A stretch of DNA of 64,000 bases. It comes from Cognaticolwellia sediminilitoris (lineage in GTDB: Bacteria; Pseudomonadota; Gammaproteobacteria; Enterobacterales; Alteromonadaceae). The notes beneath the pieces are model-generated. The model saw nothing but the letters and a program-made list of their open reading frames with translations, was not told where the DNA came from and made no database searches. The translations under genes and the position numbers were made by a program. Shown here in pieces: positions 10,962 through 19,725 of this stretch. The stretch is from the NCBI GenBank assembly GCA_002104535.1, contig NBOG01000001.1, positions 404,867-468,866 on the forward strand, read 5' to 3'. The first letter of the stretch is position 1. Each line of letters opens with the position of its first letter.

Positions 10962-11933
10962 ATGAATATCAAAAATATCCAAGCTTTGGCTCAACAAGAC
11001 ATGACAGCGGTCAACGACCTTATCTTTTCGAAACTTCACTCTGATGTGGCCTTAATAAATCAATTAGGTGTTTATATTGTTAATGGTGGCGGTAAACGCA
11101 TGCGTCCGCTTTTAACAGTACTAGCAGCTAGAGCAATAGGTTATCAAGGGAAAGAGCATTTACAGCTAGCCGCAATCGTTGAGTTTATTCATACATCAAC
11201 ATTACTGCATGATGATGTGGTTGATGAATCGAATATGCGTCGCGGTAGGGAAACAGCCAATGCGATGTTTGGTAATAGCGCCAGCGTATTAGTCGGTGAT
11301 TTTTTATATTCTCGGTCATTTCAAATGATGAGTGAGTTAAATAACTTAAAAATTATGGATATTTTATCTGATGCTACAAATATCATTGCAGAAGGTGAAG
11401 TATTGCAATTGATGAATTGTAATGACCCTGACACCACTGAAGAAAGTTATATGCAGGTTATTTACTGTAAAACAGCGAAGTTATTTGAAGCTGCCACTCG
11501 CCTCGCGGCAGTAATTGCCAAACAAGATGAAGCCACCGAACTCGCGATGTTGAACTACGGTAAACATTTAGGTACCGCTTTTCAACTTGTTGATGACATT
11601 ATGGACTACACTGCTGACGCGCAAGAAATGGGCAAAAATGTTGGCGATGACCTAGCTGAAGGCAAACCTACTCTGCCGCTACTGTATGCAATGGCGCATG
11701 GTAATGAGCAACAAAAAACCATGATCCGCAATGCCATCGAACATGGTGACGGCATGGAGCATTTAGATGACATTCTTTCGGCCATGAAACAAACCGGCTC
11801 TTTGGTTTATACCCAGAAAAAAGCAGAGCAAGAAGCAGATAAAGCGATTAATGCTATTGCGATGTTACCTGAATCTGAACACAAACAAGCGTTGATTTCA
11901 TTAGCGCATATTGCAGCTAACCGCAGCCACTAA
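10962..11933 (+). CDS. ispB: Octaprenyl diphosphate synthase
   Basis: IspB extends farnesyl diphosphate with isopentenyl diphosphate to the polyprenyl chain of ubiquinone and menaquinone. The 323-residue protein (E. coli 323) has both aspartate-rich motifs of trans-prenyltransferases, LLHDDVVDES (first) and QLVDDIMDYT (second), and the GGKRMRP motif near residue 43. It is divergent from rplU, as in E. coli. The exact chain length of the product (C40 or another) cannot be read from the sequence. Confidence 0.95.
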   Translation: MNIKNIQALAQQDMTAVNDLIFSKLHSDVALINQLGVYIVNGGGKRMRPLLTVLAARAIGYQGKEHLQLAAIVEFIHTSTLLHDDVVDESNMRRGRETANAMFGNSASVLVGDFLYSRSFQMMSELNNLKIMDILSDATNIIAEGEVLQLMNCNDPDTTEESYMQVIYCKTAKLFEAATRLAAVIAKQDEATELAMLNYGKHLGTAFQLVDDIMDYTADAQEMGKNVGDDLAEGKPTLPLLYAMAHGNEQQKTMIRNAIEHGDGMEHLDDILSAMKQTGSLVYTQKKAEQEADKAINAIAMLPESEHKQALISLAHIAANRSH

Positions 11934-11941
11934 ACGCGATA

Positions 11942-11972
11942 GTAACCGTTAACTTAGTTGATTAACGGTTAC
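11942..11972 (+). terminator. Inverted repeat after ispB, probable terminator
   Basis: A perfect 11-bp inverted repeat, GTAACCGTTAA (11942-11952) and TTAACGGTTAC (11962-11972), starts 8 nt after the ispB stop. The following TTAAATTT is only a weak T-run, so it may be a terminator or a transcript-stabilising hairpin. Confidence 0.55.
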
Positions 11973-12078
11973 TTAAATTTATCTTTAGTCTTTACTTTTA
12001 CGCTTTAAAAACAAAAACATAGTCATAGCGAGTAAATTTTTAAAGCTGAGTTTGCTGTTCGCATTAATGTGAAAAATT

Positions 12079-13173
12079 ATGTCAACTGACCTCAAAAACA
12101 AAAGTCTGCAAATAACCTCCAAAGATTTTGGCACACTCAAATGTGGCCAAAATGTACAACTCTTCACCTTAGAAAACACCCATGGTGTGCAAGTTAAAAT
12201 AACCAACTATGGCGGAATTATTGTTGCCTTAGAAACGCCTGATAAAGACGGCGGTTTAAGCGATATAGTTCTTGGCTATGATGATATTACTGGTTATGAG
12301 AGTGACCCCTATTACCTCGGCGCAATTATCGGACGCTTTGCTGGTCGAATAGATCAAGGGATGTTGGTGATTGATGATATAACCTATCAGCTACAAATAA
12401 ACAATCTCGACAATCAACTCCACGGCGGCTTACAGGCGCTAAACAAACAGCTATGGCAAGCAACCATGGTAAGTTCTGAAAAAAGCGTTAGTTTAATCCT
12501 CGAGCACAAAAGTCCTGATGGTGACAATGGTTTCCCTGGCAATGTTAACTTTAAAGTTAAATATAGCCTGAACAACCAAAACGAATTAATACTTGAGTAT
12601 TTTGCAAGTACGGACAAAACCACGATAGTAAATTTAACCCAGCATAGTTATTTTAATTTAGCCGGCCATGATACCGGTAATGTCTTTCAGCAAAAAATTC
12701 AAATTAACGCCGAGCAATTTTTACCGATGGATCAACGTATCTATCCAACCGGTGATATATGCCCAGTGATCAATACCGCTCATGATTTTCGGCAATCAAC
12801 CCCGATTGGAAAAAACATTCTCAGCAACGATGAGCAAGTGATGATTGCCAAGGGGTTTGATAATTATTGGCTTACAAGCCCTACCGCTATATCAGGCGAA
12901 ACTTTTGCGGCGCAAGCAATAGAGCCTAACTCAGGTCGCCGATTAACGCTTTATTCTGATCAACCTTGTCTGGTGCTATACACAGGTAACTATCTTGATG
13001 GTAGCCAAGTAGGCAAAAGTAATTATCATTACCAACAATACGGTGCATTTTGCCTCGAACCCCAGCAATTTGCCAACTCAAACTCAGGTGCTGATATCAG
13101 CAATACCCTACTTCGCCCTGAAAAACCTTTTTATAGCCAGTCTCGCTACGTTTTTGACGTGATAGACACATAA
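12079..13173 (+). CDS. galM: Aldose 1-epimerase (galactose mutarotase)
   Basis: GalM interconverts the alpha and beta anomers of aldohexoses. The 364-residue protein shows the early ITNYGGIIVALETPD, the catalytic-histidine segment LTQHSYFNLAG at about residue 190 and the catalytic glutamate in FCLEPQQF near the C-terminus. No signal peptide is seen, so it should be cytoplasmic. No galactose operon surrounds it. Directly after it come the structured repeat block and a terminator. Confidence 0.9.
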   Translation: MSTDLKNKSLQITSKDFGTLKCGQNVQLFTLENTHGVQVKITNYGGIIVALETPDKDGGLSDIVLGYDDITGYESDPYYLGAIIGRFAGRIDQGMLVIDDITYQLQINNLDNQLHGGLQALNKQLWQATMVSSEKSVSLILEHKSPDGDNGFPGNVNFKVKYSLNNQNELILEYFASTDKTTIVNLTQHSYFNLAGHDTGNVFQQKIQINAEQFLPMDQRIYPTGDICPVINTAHDFRQSTPIGKNILSNDEQVMIAKGFDNYWLTSPTAISGETFAAQAIEPNSGRRLTLYSDQPCLVLYTGNYLDGSQVGKSNYHYQQYGAFCLEPQQFANSNSGADISNTLLRPEKPFYSQSRYVFDVIDT

Positions 13174-13188
13174 ACGCTCTTACACATC

Positions 13189-13420
13189 CATTCGTCCACG
13201 TTATTGCCTACATGGATGTAGGTACTTAGATTATGTCTGGAACAAATAATCTGTGCCTACATGGATGTAGGTACTTAGGTTATGTCTGGAACAAATAACC
13301 TGACCGTTCGTCGACGTGCAAGGATGCACTAATGCCGAGAAGCCATGTTCTTACATGGATGTAAGCCATTAGGGTAATGCAGGAGCTATTACCGAGATGG
13401 CTAGGAACGGCCTGAACATA
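13189..13420. repeat. Structured 3'-UTR repeat block, copy A
   Basis: The block lies between galM and the terminator at 13421. It contains a 48-bp unit in tandem (13206-13253 and 13255-13302). Each unit holds two hairpins: CCTACAT/ATGTAGG and a second whose arms are AGATTAT/ATAATCT in unit 1 but AGGTTAT/ATAACCT in unit 2, a compensated change. A third hairpin, GTGCA/TGCAC, follows near 13315-13330. The same sequence family recurs at 59289-59605, again between a stop codon and a terminator. Both blocks end in CCTGAACAT just before the terminator A-run. No credible protein is encoded. Confidence 0.8.
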
Positions 13421-13446
13421 AAAAGGGTAAACATCGCTGTTTACCC
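13421..13446 (-). terminator. argR terminator, possibly bidirectional
   Basis: GGGTAAACA (13425-13433) pairs with TGTTTACCC (13438-13446) around a 4-nt loop. On the minus strand it is followed by TTTTT, fitting termination of argR. The plus-strand side has only a weak T-run. Confidence 0.85.
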
Positions 13447-13493
13447 TATAATATTTGTAACGTTCAAATTGCTATTGCAGCTATTTTCAATAC

Positions 13494-13976
13494 TTAGTTC
13501 GTCGTTGAAACACCTAATAATAAACAAATATCTCTGGTGATTTCGCCAATACGGTTAACATCGGTCGGCGCAATAAATATCGTATCATCACCCGCTAAAG
13601 TGCCTAAAATACCTGTCGACTCTCCCATACTATCTAACATTCTAGAAATTAATGGTGCGCCGCCAATACCGGTTTTTAAAATTATTTGCATATTATTGTG
13701 CTTAACACTGATCACAACCGATTGTATTGCTTGTTTTGACTTAGGCACGGCTAACTCATCAGGTAAAATATACACCACCTGATCACTGGCATTACGCATT
13801 TTTACTGCGCCAAGCTTCGATAACAAGCGAGAAATTTTCGCTTGCGACATATTCTTGAAACCTTGCTCACTTAATGCTTCAGCGAGTTGACTTTGCGAAC
13901 CATAACATTGCTCTTTTAATAAGGATTTAAAGGCAAGTATCAATTCTGCTTCATTCTTTTTACGGCTTGTTGTCAT
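13494..13976 (-). CDS. argR: Arginine repressor ArgR
   Basis: ArgR is the hexameric arginine-dependent repressor of arginine biosynthesis. The 160-residue protein has an N-terminal winged helix (QSQLAEALSEQGFKNMSQAKISRLLSK read as two segments) and a C-terminal arginine-binding/oligomerisation domain. That domain carries GIGGAPLISRML and the characteristic GTLAGDDTIFIAP. It does not lie next to mdh, its usual gammaproteobacterial neighbour. It follows the malonyltransferase-like gene by 84 nt with no obvious terminator between, so read-through is possible. An ArgR gene in the same window as cyanophycin (Asp-Arg polymer) genes is suggestive, but no clear ARG box was found by eye near cphA. Confidence 0.95.
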   Translation of the reverse strand: MTTSRKKNEAELILAFKSLLKEQCYGSQSQLAEALSEQGFKNMSQAKISRLLSKLGAVKMRNASDQVVYILPDELAVPKSKQAIQSVVISVKHNNMQIILKTGIGGAPLISRMLDSMGESTGILGTLAGDDTIFIAPTDVNRIGEITRDICLLLGVSTTN

Positions 13977-14060
13977 TAGTTAGCTCAATACAAAAATTCT
14001 ATAGTCTATTGTATAAAATAAATAAATTTTCAGCCATTTTATTTTACCACAGCTTAGTGT

Positions 14061-15128
14061 TTATTTTAAAACCTGATCACGTTGCTCTGTCAATCCCATA
14101 GCAAGGATATAAGGATCGAGCTTTTGTTGAGCAATAAAATTGGCCTTACTCTTTAAATTCATCCATTGATGACTAATCAAGCTCTGTGCCACAGCACCGC
14201 CTAACGTAGCCCCAGGGCCTAAAATAATCAGTTTATCTGGCGCAAATTCTTTTATAGCAACTTCAATCGCTTTAGAGAAGTTATAAGGTTCAACCACTTG
14301 AGTATCAAGGGTGTAATTATACAATTGCTCAACATCACAACTGTATGGCTGCCAAACTTGCCCTAAACCGTCAATTAATGGGATTTCTGGGGCATTAAAC
14401 AGCTCTGCCGACATTAGCGACATAGCTTTTTTAGAAACATCTTTAAGTAACGGGGTATGAAAAGCCGCGTGGTTAAATAAGTTCATCGGATAACGGTCTT
14501 GCACTACTGGCAGTAAAGCTTCAAGAGCTTTTAAGCCCGCTTTATTGCCGCCAAAAACTATATAACCGCCTAAGTTAATTGAAACATGCACTTCACAGCC
14601 ATTTTGTTGATTAGCCTGCGCTAACCATTGCATCACCTGCTGCTCTTTTTCGCCATCTATTTGCCAGTCGTCATTAATAATAGGATAAATCATCTGACCG
14701 CCGACCAAGCCGTCGGTCATCATTGAACCCATGGTATTGATCAAGGTGATAGCATTTTCAGGGTTTAACGCGCCTGCAACAGCCAAGGCGATATACCAGC
14801 CCATTGAGTTACCCGTTACACCGACAATATCAAAAGCTGATTTATTAATCGCTTGGTAATCTGACAAAGCACAAGCATAAATCAGCGCTGAAGCATTTTC
14901 GCCCGCCGTATGAACGCGCATACTGTAGTTTTCCATGCCATCAAGCTCAGACACTTTCATTTGTCCTTGGCTGTCACGATAATCATCAATCAAAGACACT
15001 ATTTCGGTTTTATCGCTATGTAAGCGCTGCAAATAACCCAATTCTTCCTTATTGTAAGTACCACGACCAGGGCAAATAACCACGACGCGTTGCCTTTTAC
15101 TATTCATTTTATTATCGACAGTGCTCAT
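14061..15128 (-). CDS. FabD-like ACP S-malonyltransferase family protein
   Basis: This 355-residue protein belongs to the malonyl/acyl transferase fold. The nucleophile elbow is GNSMG (Ser about 108), where FabD usually has GHSLG. A later NHAAFHTPLL supplies the candidate catalytic histidine, and there is a VICPGRGTY opening in place of FPGQGSQ. The frame also has an ATG at 15134. The ATG at 15128 overlaps the upstream stop as ATGA and is 8 nt from AAGGAG, so it is preferred. The tight overlap with the fused E1 dehydrogenase gene implies one operon and a shared pathway. The acyl group it moves is unknown; loading of an acyl starter or extender for fatty acid or polyketide-like synthesis is inference. 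Confidence 0.7.
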   Translation of the reverse strand: MSTVDNKMNSKRQRVVVICPGRGTYNKEELGYLQRLHSDKTEIVSLIDDYRDSQGQMKVSELDGMENYSMRVHTAGENASALIYACALSDYQAINKSAFDIVGVTGNSMGWYIALAVAGALNPENAITLINTMGSMMTDGLVGGQMIYPIINDDWQIDGEKEQQVMQWLAQANQQNGCEVHVSINLGGYIVFGGNKAGLKALEALLPVVQDRYPMNLFNHAAFHTPLLKDVSKKAMSLMSAELFNAPEIPLIDGLGQVWQPYSCDVEQLYNYTLDTQVVEPYNFSKAIEVAIKEFAPDKLIILGPGATLGGAVAQSLISHQWMNLKSKANFIAQQKLDPYILAMGLTEQRDQVLK

Positions 15129-17329
15129 TGGCATAACTCCTTAGCAGCGGCAACAATATTTTCCACCGATGGTAATACCTCATAAGCGGCAGCTCCCAGT
15201 GGAATAAAACTATCACTTGCTGTCACACGTTTTATCTTACGATGTTCATCAGCTTGCTCATGAATTAATGTCACTAACGCTTCACTGATGGAACCCGTTT
15301 GACGACATTCATCAACGATAAGCACACTGTCACATGCATTCACTTGTGCCAAAATACCGCTTTCATCTAGGGGCGCTAACCAACGTAAATCAACAACGCG
15401 TGCCTCTATGCCTTGCTCGGCTAACTTAGCCTGTGCTTGGCGTGACAAATAATTGCCGTTACCGTAGGTCAAAATACACAGCTGTTTTCCCTTGCCGGCA
15501 ACTTTAACGCCAAGATCTATCGTGTCATCTGATAACGCAGGTGCTTGATATTCAAAAGTCCATAAGCCATCACCTTCTTGGTGTAAATCTTTGGTCATGT
15601 ATAACGCAATAGGCTCTAAAAAAATCACCATACGTTGTTGCTCTTGCGCTAAACGCACACTTGCTCGCATCATTTCAACCGCGTCCGCTCCGTTAGATGG
15701 ACAGGCGATAATCAAACCTGGAATATCCCGAAAAACCGCAAAGGAGTTATCATTATGGAAATGGCCACCAAACCCTTTTTGATAAGCTAAACCCGCGATA
15801 CGGATGACCATTGGGTTAGTAAACTGTCCATTAGAGAAAAATGGTAAGGTTGCTGCTTCACCGCGAATTTGATCTTCAGCGTTATGAACATAGGCCAAAA
15901 ATTGAATTTCTGGGATCGGTAAAAAACCGTTGTGTGCCAAGCCAATGGCCGCGCCCAAAATGGTTTGTTCATCAAGTAAGGTATTTACCACTCGGCTTTT
16001 ACCAAAACGTTCACATAACTTAGCCGTGACGTTATAAACACCACCTTTTTTACCAATATCTTCACCACACATAACTATGCTTGGATATTCAGCCATTAAG
16101 TCCATCAAAGTCCAATTCAGCAATTTTGCTAAATGCTGTTTTTTCGCTAAGTTGTGTTTTTCATGCTTAAAAATTTCGCCACGCGCCTCATCATTAACCG
16201 TCACGGTATTTCGCGGCTTAGTTATTGACGGAATAATACTTGCCATGATTTCGTCAGCGCTGGTTAGCTTTTCTTTGCTAGCGGCATTATCAGCAATAAC
16301 CGCAATTCGTTTTTCAAGGTTTTGATAAATATCAATTAACTGTTCTGAATCGAGAATATTATTCTCTAAAATAATGCGCGCTGTGTGTAATAGCGGATCT
16401 TGAAACTCAGTTGCAGTGATGTCAGCCATCTCGCGATAAACAAACTCAGCATCCGAGCCAGCATGACCGAGTAATCTAACAGTGCGAACATGTAAAAATA
16501 CCGGTTTACGTAATTCTCGAGCAATTCGTTCAGCTTCTTTTGCCGTTTTGTAGGTATCTAAAATATTCAAACCATCACAATAAAGGTAGGTTAGCCCTAC
16601 TCTATTTTGATAATTGGCGGCAATCCAACCTTCAGGCGTAGCAGTTGAGATACCGATGCCGTTATCTTCACAGACAAAAACTATCGGCATAGGAATCGAT
16701 TGGTAAGCTGCCCAAGAAGTACTGTTAATTGCGCCCTGGGTAGTTGAATGGTTAGAAGATGCATCGCCAAAATTACAAATAATGACGCCGTCATCTGGAA
16801 TTTCACCTTGATGACCTAAACGCTTAGCAAGTGGAATACTATAGGCTGCGCCGATAGCTTTAGGTAAGTGCGAAGCGATGGTACTGGTTTGTGGCGGAAT
16901 AGAAAGTGCTTTACTGCCCAACACTTTGTGGCGACCACCAGAAATAGGATCATCCTTCGACGCGGCAAAAGACAATAACATATCGTATAAAGGCGTTTGT
17001 CCTGGTACCTGCTTACTACGCTGGATCATGAATGCGCCACTACGATAATGTAAAAATGCCATATCGGTTGGGCGAAAGGCTTTAGCATAAGCGGCATTGC
17101 CTTCATGGCCAGAGCTGCCTATGGTATAAAAACTCTGGCCTTTTTTCTGCATAACACGTGACTGCAAGTCCAGATGGCGACTCATCACTTGCGTTTCAAA
17201 AAGATCAATCACCTCAGCGTCACTCAAGCCAACATCTTCAGGGCTTAATGTGCAACTTGATTGCGGTAAGGTTTTAGCTCGGACGAAATTGATAAAGTTA
17301 TCTTTTACCAATTGATTACGATCAGACAT
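15125..17329 (-). CDS. 2-oxoacid dehydrogenase E1, fused alpha-beta
   Basis: This is a thiamine diphosphate E1 component with alpha and beta halves in one chain of about 734 residues. The N-terminal half resembles E1-alpha of branched-chain 2-oxoacid dehydrogenase, with HYRSGAFMIQR and the cofactor motif GDASSNHSTTQG ending in CEDNGIGIS. From about residue 395 an E1-beta half starts (LLNWTLMDLMAEYP, CGEDIGKKGGVYNVT, GFLPIPEIQF), with the transketolase C-terminal domain at the end. Two ATGs stand together at 17332 and 17329; the latter is 5 nt from GGAG and is chosen. No E2 or E3 gene is nearby, so either it uses a distant E2 or the acyl group goes elsewhere. The overlap with a FabD-like gene is unusual for a catabolic complex. 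The substrate is not certain. Confidence 0.8.
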   Translation of the reverse strand: MSDRNQLVKDNFINFVRAKTLPQSSCTLSPEDVGLSDAEVIDLFETQVMSRHLDLQSRVMQKKGQSFYTIGSSGHEGNAAYAKAFRPTDMAFLHYRSGAFMIQRSKQVPGQTPLYDMLLSFAASKDDPISGGRHKVLGSKALSIPPQTSTIASHLPKAIGAAYSIPLAKRLGHQGEIPDDGVIICNFGDASSNHSTTQGAINSTSWAAYQSIPMPIVFVCEDNGIGISTATPEGWIAANYQNRVGLTYLYCDGLNILDTYKTAKEAERIARELRKPVFLHVRTVRLLGHAGSDAEFVYREMADITATEFQDPLLHTARIILENNILDSEQLIDIYQNLEKRIAVIADNAASKEKLTSADEIMASIIPSITKPRNTVTVNDEARGEIFKHEKHNLAKKQHLAKLLNWTLMDLMAEYPSIVMCGEDIGKKGGVYNVTAKLCERFGKSRVVNTLLDEQTILGAAIGLAHNGFLPIPEIQFLAYVHNAEDQIRGEAATLPFFSNGQFTNPMVIRIAGLAYQKGFGGHFHNDNSFAVFRDIPGLIIACPSNGADAVEMMRASVRLAQEQQRMVIFLEPIALYMTKDLHQEGDGLWTFEYQAPALSDDTIDLGVKVAGKGKQLCILTYGNGNYLSRQAQAKLAEQGIEARVVDLRWLAPLDESGILAQVNACDSVLIVDECRQTGSISEALVTLIHEQADEHRKIKRVTASDSFIPLGAAAYEVLPSVENIVAAAKELCQ

Positions 17330-17435
17330 CATATCTCCACAGGAAATTTTTCTAACAGTGTTGGTTTAACAAAGCATTGCGGCAATTTATTGCTTAAATA
17401 AATCTATTAACTGATTTATACAACATGAAAAACGG

Positions 17436-17467
17436 GCAAAAATAAGGCGTATTTAAACGCCTTATTT
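17436..17467 (-). terminator. gcdH terminator
   Basis: On the minus strand AAATAAGGCGT and ACGCCTTATTT form an 11-bp stem (plus-strand arms 17440-17450 and 17457-17467) followed by TTTTTG. It lies about 10 nt past the gcdH stop and separates gcdH from the E1 gene downstream. Confidence 0.87.
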
Positions 17468-17477
17468 TATTTCAAGA

Positions 17478-18671
17478 TTAATAAAATGCTTGAATGCCGG
17501 TTTGCGCTCGACCTAAAATCAAGGCATGAACATCATGAGTACCTTCATAGGTATTCACCGCTTCAAGGTTCATCATATGACGGATGATATGAAACTCATC
17601 AGCAATACCATTACCACCATGCATGTCTCGCGCAATGCGTGCAATCTCTAGGGCTTTACCACATGAGTTACGTTTTATAAGCGATATTGCTTCTGGCGCT
17701 AACTGGCCTGAATCCATTAATCTACCTACCTGCAAACAAGCAAATAAACCAGTGGTAATGTCTGTTTGCATATCGGCTAATTTTTTCTGAATTAACTGAG
17801 TTGCCGCTAAAGGACGACCAAATTGTTCACGATCAAGCGTATATTGACGAGCGCCATGCCAACAGAATTCTGCCGCACCTAAAGCGCCCCATGCGATACC
17901 GTAACGAGCTTTATTCAAACAGCCAAATGGCCCAGACAACCCTTTCACGTTAGGTAAAAGGTTTTCGCTTGGTACAAAAACATTATCCATTACGATTTCA
18001 CCCGTAATAGAAGCACGTAATGAAAATTTACCTTCAATTTTCGGGGCACTTAAACCTTCCATGCCTTTCTCTAAAATGAAGCCACGTATTACGCCATCAA
18101 GTTTTGCCCAAACGACAAAAATATCGGCGACAGGTGAATTAGTGATCCACATTTTATTCCCTGTCATGCGGTAACCACCTTCTACTGCAGTAGCGTGGGT
18201 CGACAAACTTGCTGGATCTGAGCCAGAGTTAGGCTCGGTTAAACCAAAACAGCCGATATATTCACCCGTAGCAAGCTTAGGTAAATACTTCATGCGTTGT
18301 TCTTCATTACCGTAGGCGTAAATTGGGTGCATAACGAGTGACGATTGCACACTCATGGCACTTCGATAACCACTATCTACACGTTCAACTTCACGCGCGA
18401 CTAAACCGTAAGTAACATAGTTAACCTCAGCACAGCCGTATTTTTCAGGTAAGGTTGCGCCTAGCAAGCCTAAAGCGCCGAGTTCACGCATAATTTCAAC
18501 ATCAAACACTTCGTTGCGATTAGCTTCTAATACACGAGGCATAAGTTTTTCCTGACAGTACTGGTGTGCACTATCACGAACCATACGCTCTTCTTCAGAC
18601 AATAATGACTCGAGTAAAAGTGGATCTTGCCAATTAAACGATGGGCGGTTTGAGCTGCTTGAATTAGACAT
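17478..18671 (-). CDS. gcdH: Glutaryl-CoA dehydrogenase
   Basis: GcdH oxidises and decarboxylates glutaryl-CoA to crotonyl-CoA in lysine and tryptophan breakdown. The 397-residue protein has the acyl-CoA dehydrogenase FAD segments [14 protein letters not shown] and [10 protein letters not shown]. It also has the GCDH-type [15 protein letters not shown] and the catalytic glutamate in [10 protein letters not shown] near the C-terminus. These fit GCDH better than other acyl-CoA dehydrogenases. It is divergent from a LysR-type gene with a 129-nt shared upstream region, the usual GcdR-gcdH arrangement. Its own terminator makes it a single-gene unit. Confidence 0.93.
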   Translation of the reverse strand: MSNSSSSNRPSFNWQDPLLLESLLSEEERMVRDSAHQYCQEKLMPRVLEANRNEVFDVEIMRELGALGLLGATLPEKYGCAEVNYVTYGLVAREVERVDSGYRSAMSVQSSLVMHPIYAYGNEEQRMKYLPKLATGEYIGCFGLTEPNSGSDPASLSTHATAVEGGYRMTGNKMWITNSPVADIFVVWAKLDGVIRGFILEKGMEGLSAPKIEGKFSLRASITGEIVMDNVFVPSENLLPNVKGLSGPFGCLNKARYGIAWGALGAAEFCWHGARQYTLDREQFGRPLAATQLIQKKLADMQTDITTGLFACLQVGRLMDSGQLAPEAISLIKRNSCGKALEIARIARDMHGGNGIADEFHIIRHMMNLEAVNTYEGTHDVHALILGRAQTGIQAFY

Positions 18672-18770
18672 GAAATTACCTGTTTGTTATGTATGAATAT
18701 TTTATTGCAAAAATAATAAGCAAATATTAGCCAAAGTTAAAACATTCTTTTCCTTTAACTGATATAGTTT

Positions 18771-18784
18771 TTACCTATAGGTAA
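18771..18784. promoter_or_regulatory. Palindromic operator candidate between gcdH and lysR-type gene
   Basis: TTACCTATAGGTAA is a perfect 14-bp palindrome. It begins 100 nt upstream of the gcdH ATG and ends 16 nt before the LysR-type ATG. A LysR regulator at this place would both repress itself and activate gcdH; binding is inferred from position and symmetry only. Confidence 0.4.
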
Positions 18785-18800
18785 TTCAACAAAGACAGCT

Positions 18801-19631
18801 ATGGATTTAAAATCACTCAACTATTTTATTTCGGTATATGAATTAAAAAGCTTCAGCGCTGCAGCTAAGGCCTGCTTTATTGCCCAGCCGTCAATATCGG
18901 CAGCAATAGCGCAACTAGAGCACCAACTAAAAGTGCAACTTTTTATTCGTCACGCCCGCGGGGTAACACCTTCTGAGCAAGGTGATAAACTCTTTCCTCT
19001 AGCGAAACAGCTGCTAGGTCAAGCGGGAGCGATCAAGAATGTTTTTTCAGAAAAAACCAGTAAACAGCCTTTTAACTTGGGCGTTACTCGAGGCTTAGGT
19101 GTTGAACGTATGAGCTTACTACTGAAAGATTTTACGGCGGCAAATCCTTTTGTTGAACTGACTTTAGTGCCACATACAGAAAAAGTCGATGCCCGCATTA
19201 TCTTAAAAGATGAGCTACATGAGAACGAACAATATATTGATATGTGGCAAGAAGACTACTTATTAGCGCTGCCCTATGATCACATTTTAGCGCTGAAAGA
19301 TACGGTGACATTAAAGCAGTTAGATGGCTTACCTTTTATTCAGCGTACCCCTTGCAGTGCTTGGAACCATTTACAAGACACCTTAGCCATTGCCGGAATT
19401 AGCCTTGATGTGCGAGCGAAGATAACCACCATCGATTATGCTTTAGGCTTAGTTCACGCCGGTTTAGGTTGTGCTTTTTTGCCGGCACATAGTGAAATAA
19501 TTCAACGTAGCGATATCGTATTTCGCCCCATCGTAGGACTGCAACTTACTCGTGAAATAGTTTTAGCTTATACTGAATCATCAAAAGCCATAACGAACTT
19601 AAAGCGTTTAGTCCGCAAACATGCGCACTAG
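18801..19631 (+). CDS. LysR-family regulator, probable regulator of gcdH
   Basis: This LysR-type regulator has an N-terminal winged helix at residues 1-60 (SLNYFISVYELKSFSAAAKA, then QPSISAAIAQLEHQL) and an effector-binding domain after it. At 276 residues it is somewhat short for the family (about 290-310). The effector domain keeps the usual LALPYDHILA and GLGCAFLPAH segments. Divergent placement next to gcdH suggests control of glutarate/lysine breakdown, possibly sensing glutarate or a CoA ester. This is inferred from context. Confidence 0.85.
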   Translation: MDLKSLNYFISVYELKSFSAAAKACFIAQPSISAAIAQLEHQLKVQLFIRHARGVTPSEQGDKLFPLAKQLLGQAGAIKNVFSEKTSKQPFNLGVTRGLGVERMSLLLKDFTAANPFVELTLVPHTEKVDARIILKDELHENEQYIDMWQEDYLLALPYDHILALKDTVTLKQLDGLPFIQRTPCSAWNHLQDTLAIAGISLDVRAKITTIDYALGLVHAGLGCAFLPAHSEIIQRSDIVFRPIVGLQLTREIVLAYTESSKAITNLKRLVRKHAH

Positions 19632-19725
19632 AGTATTGAACACAATGAATACTTTCTATGTCAATATCGATGTCTTATGATACCAAAATTATATCCGCCA
19701 TTTTATCAAAGATAATCAATTAAAT

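Noticed and set aside
13206-13302. Tandem 49-bp period as a CRISPR array
   Set aside because: Units are adjacent, with no variable spacers and only two copies; no cas genes are present.
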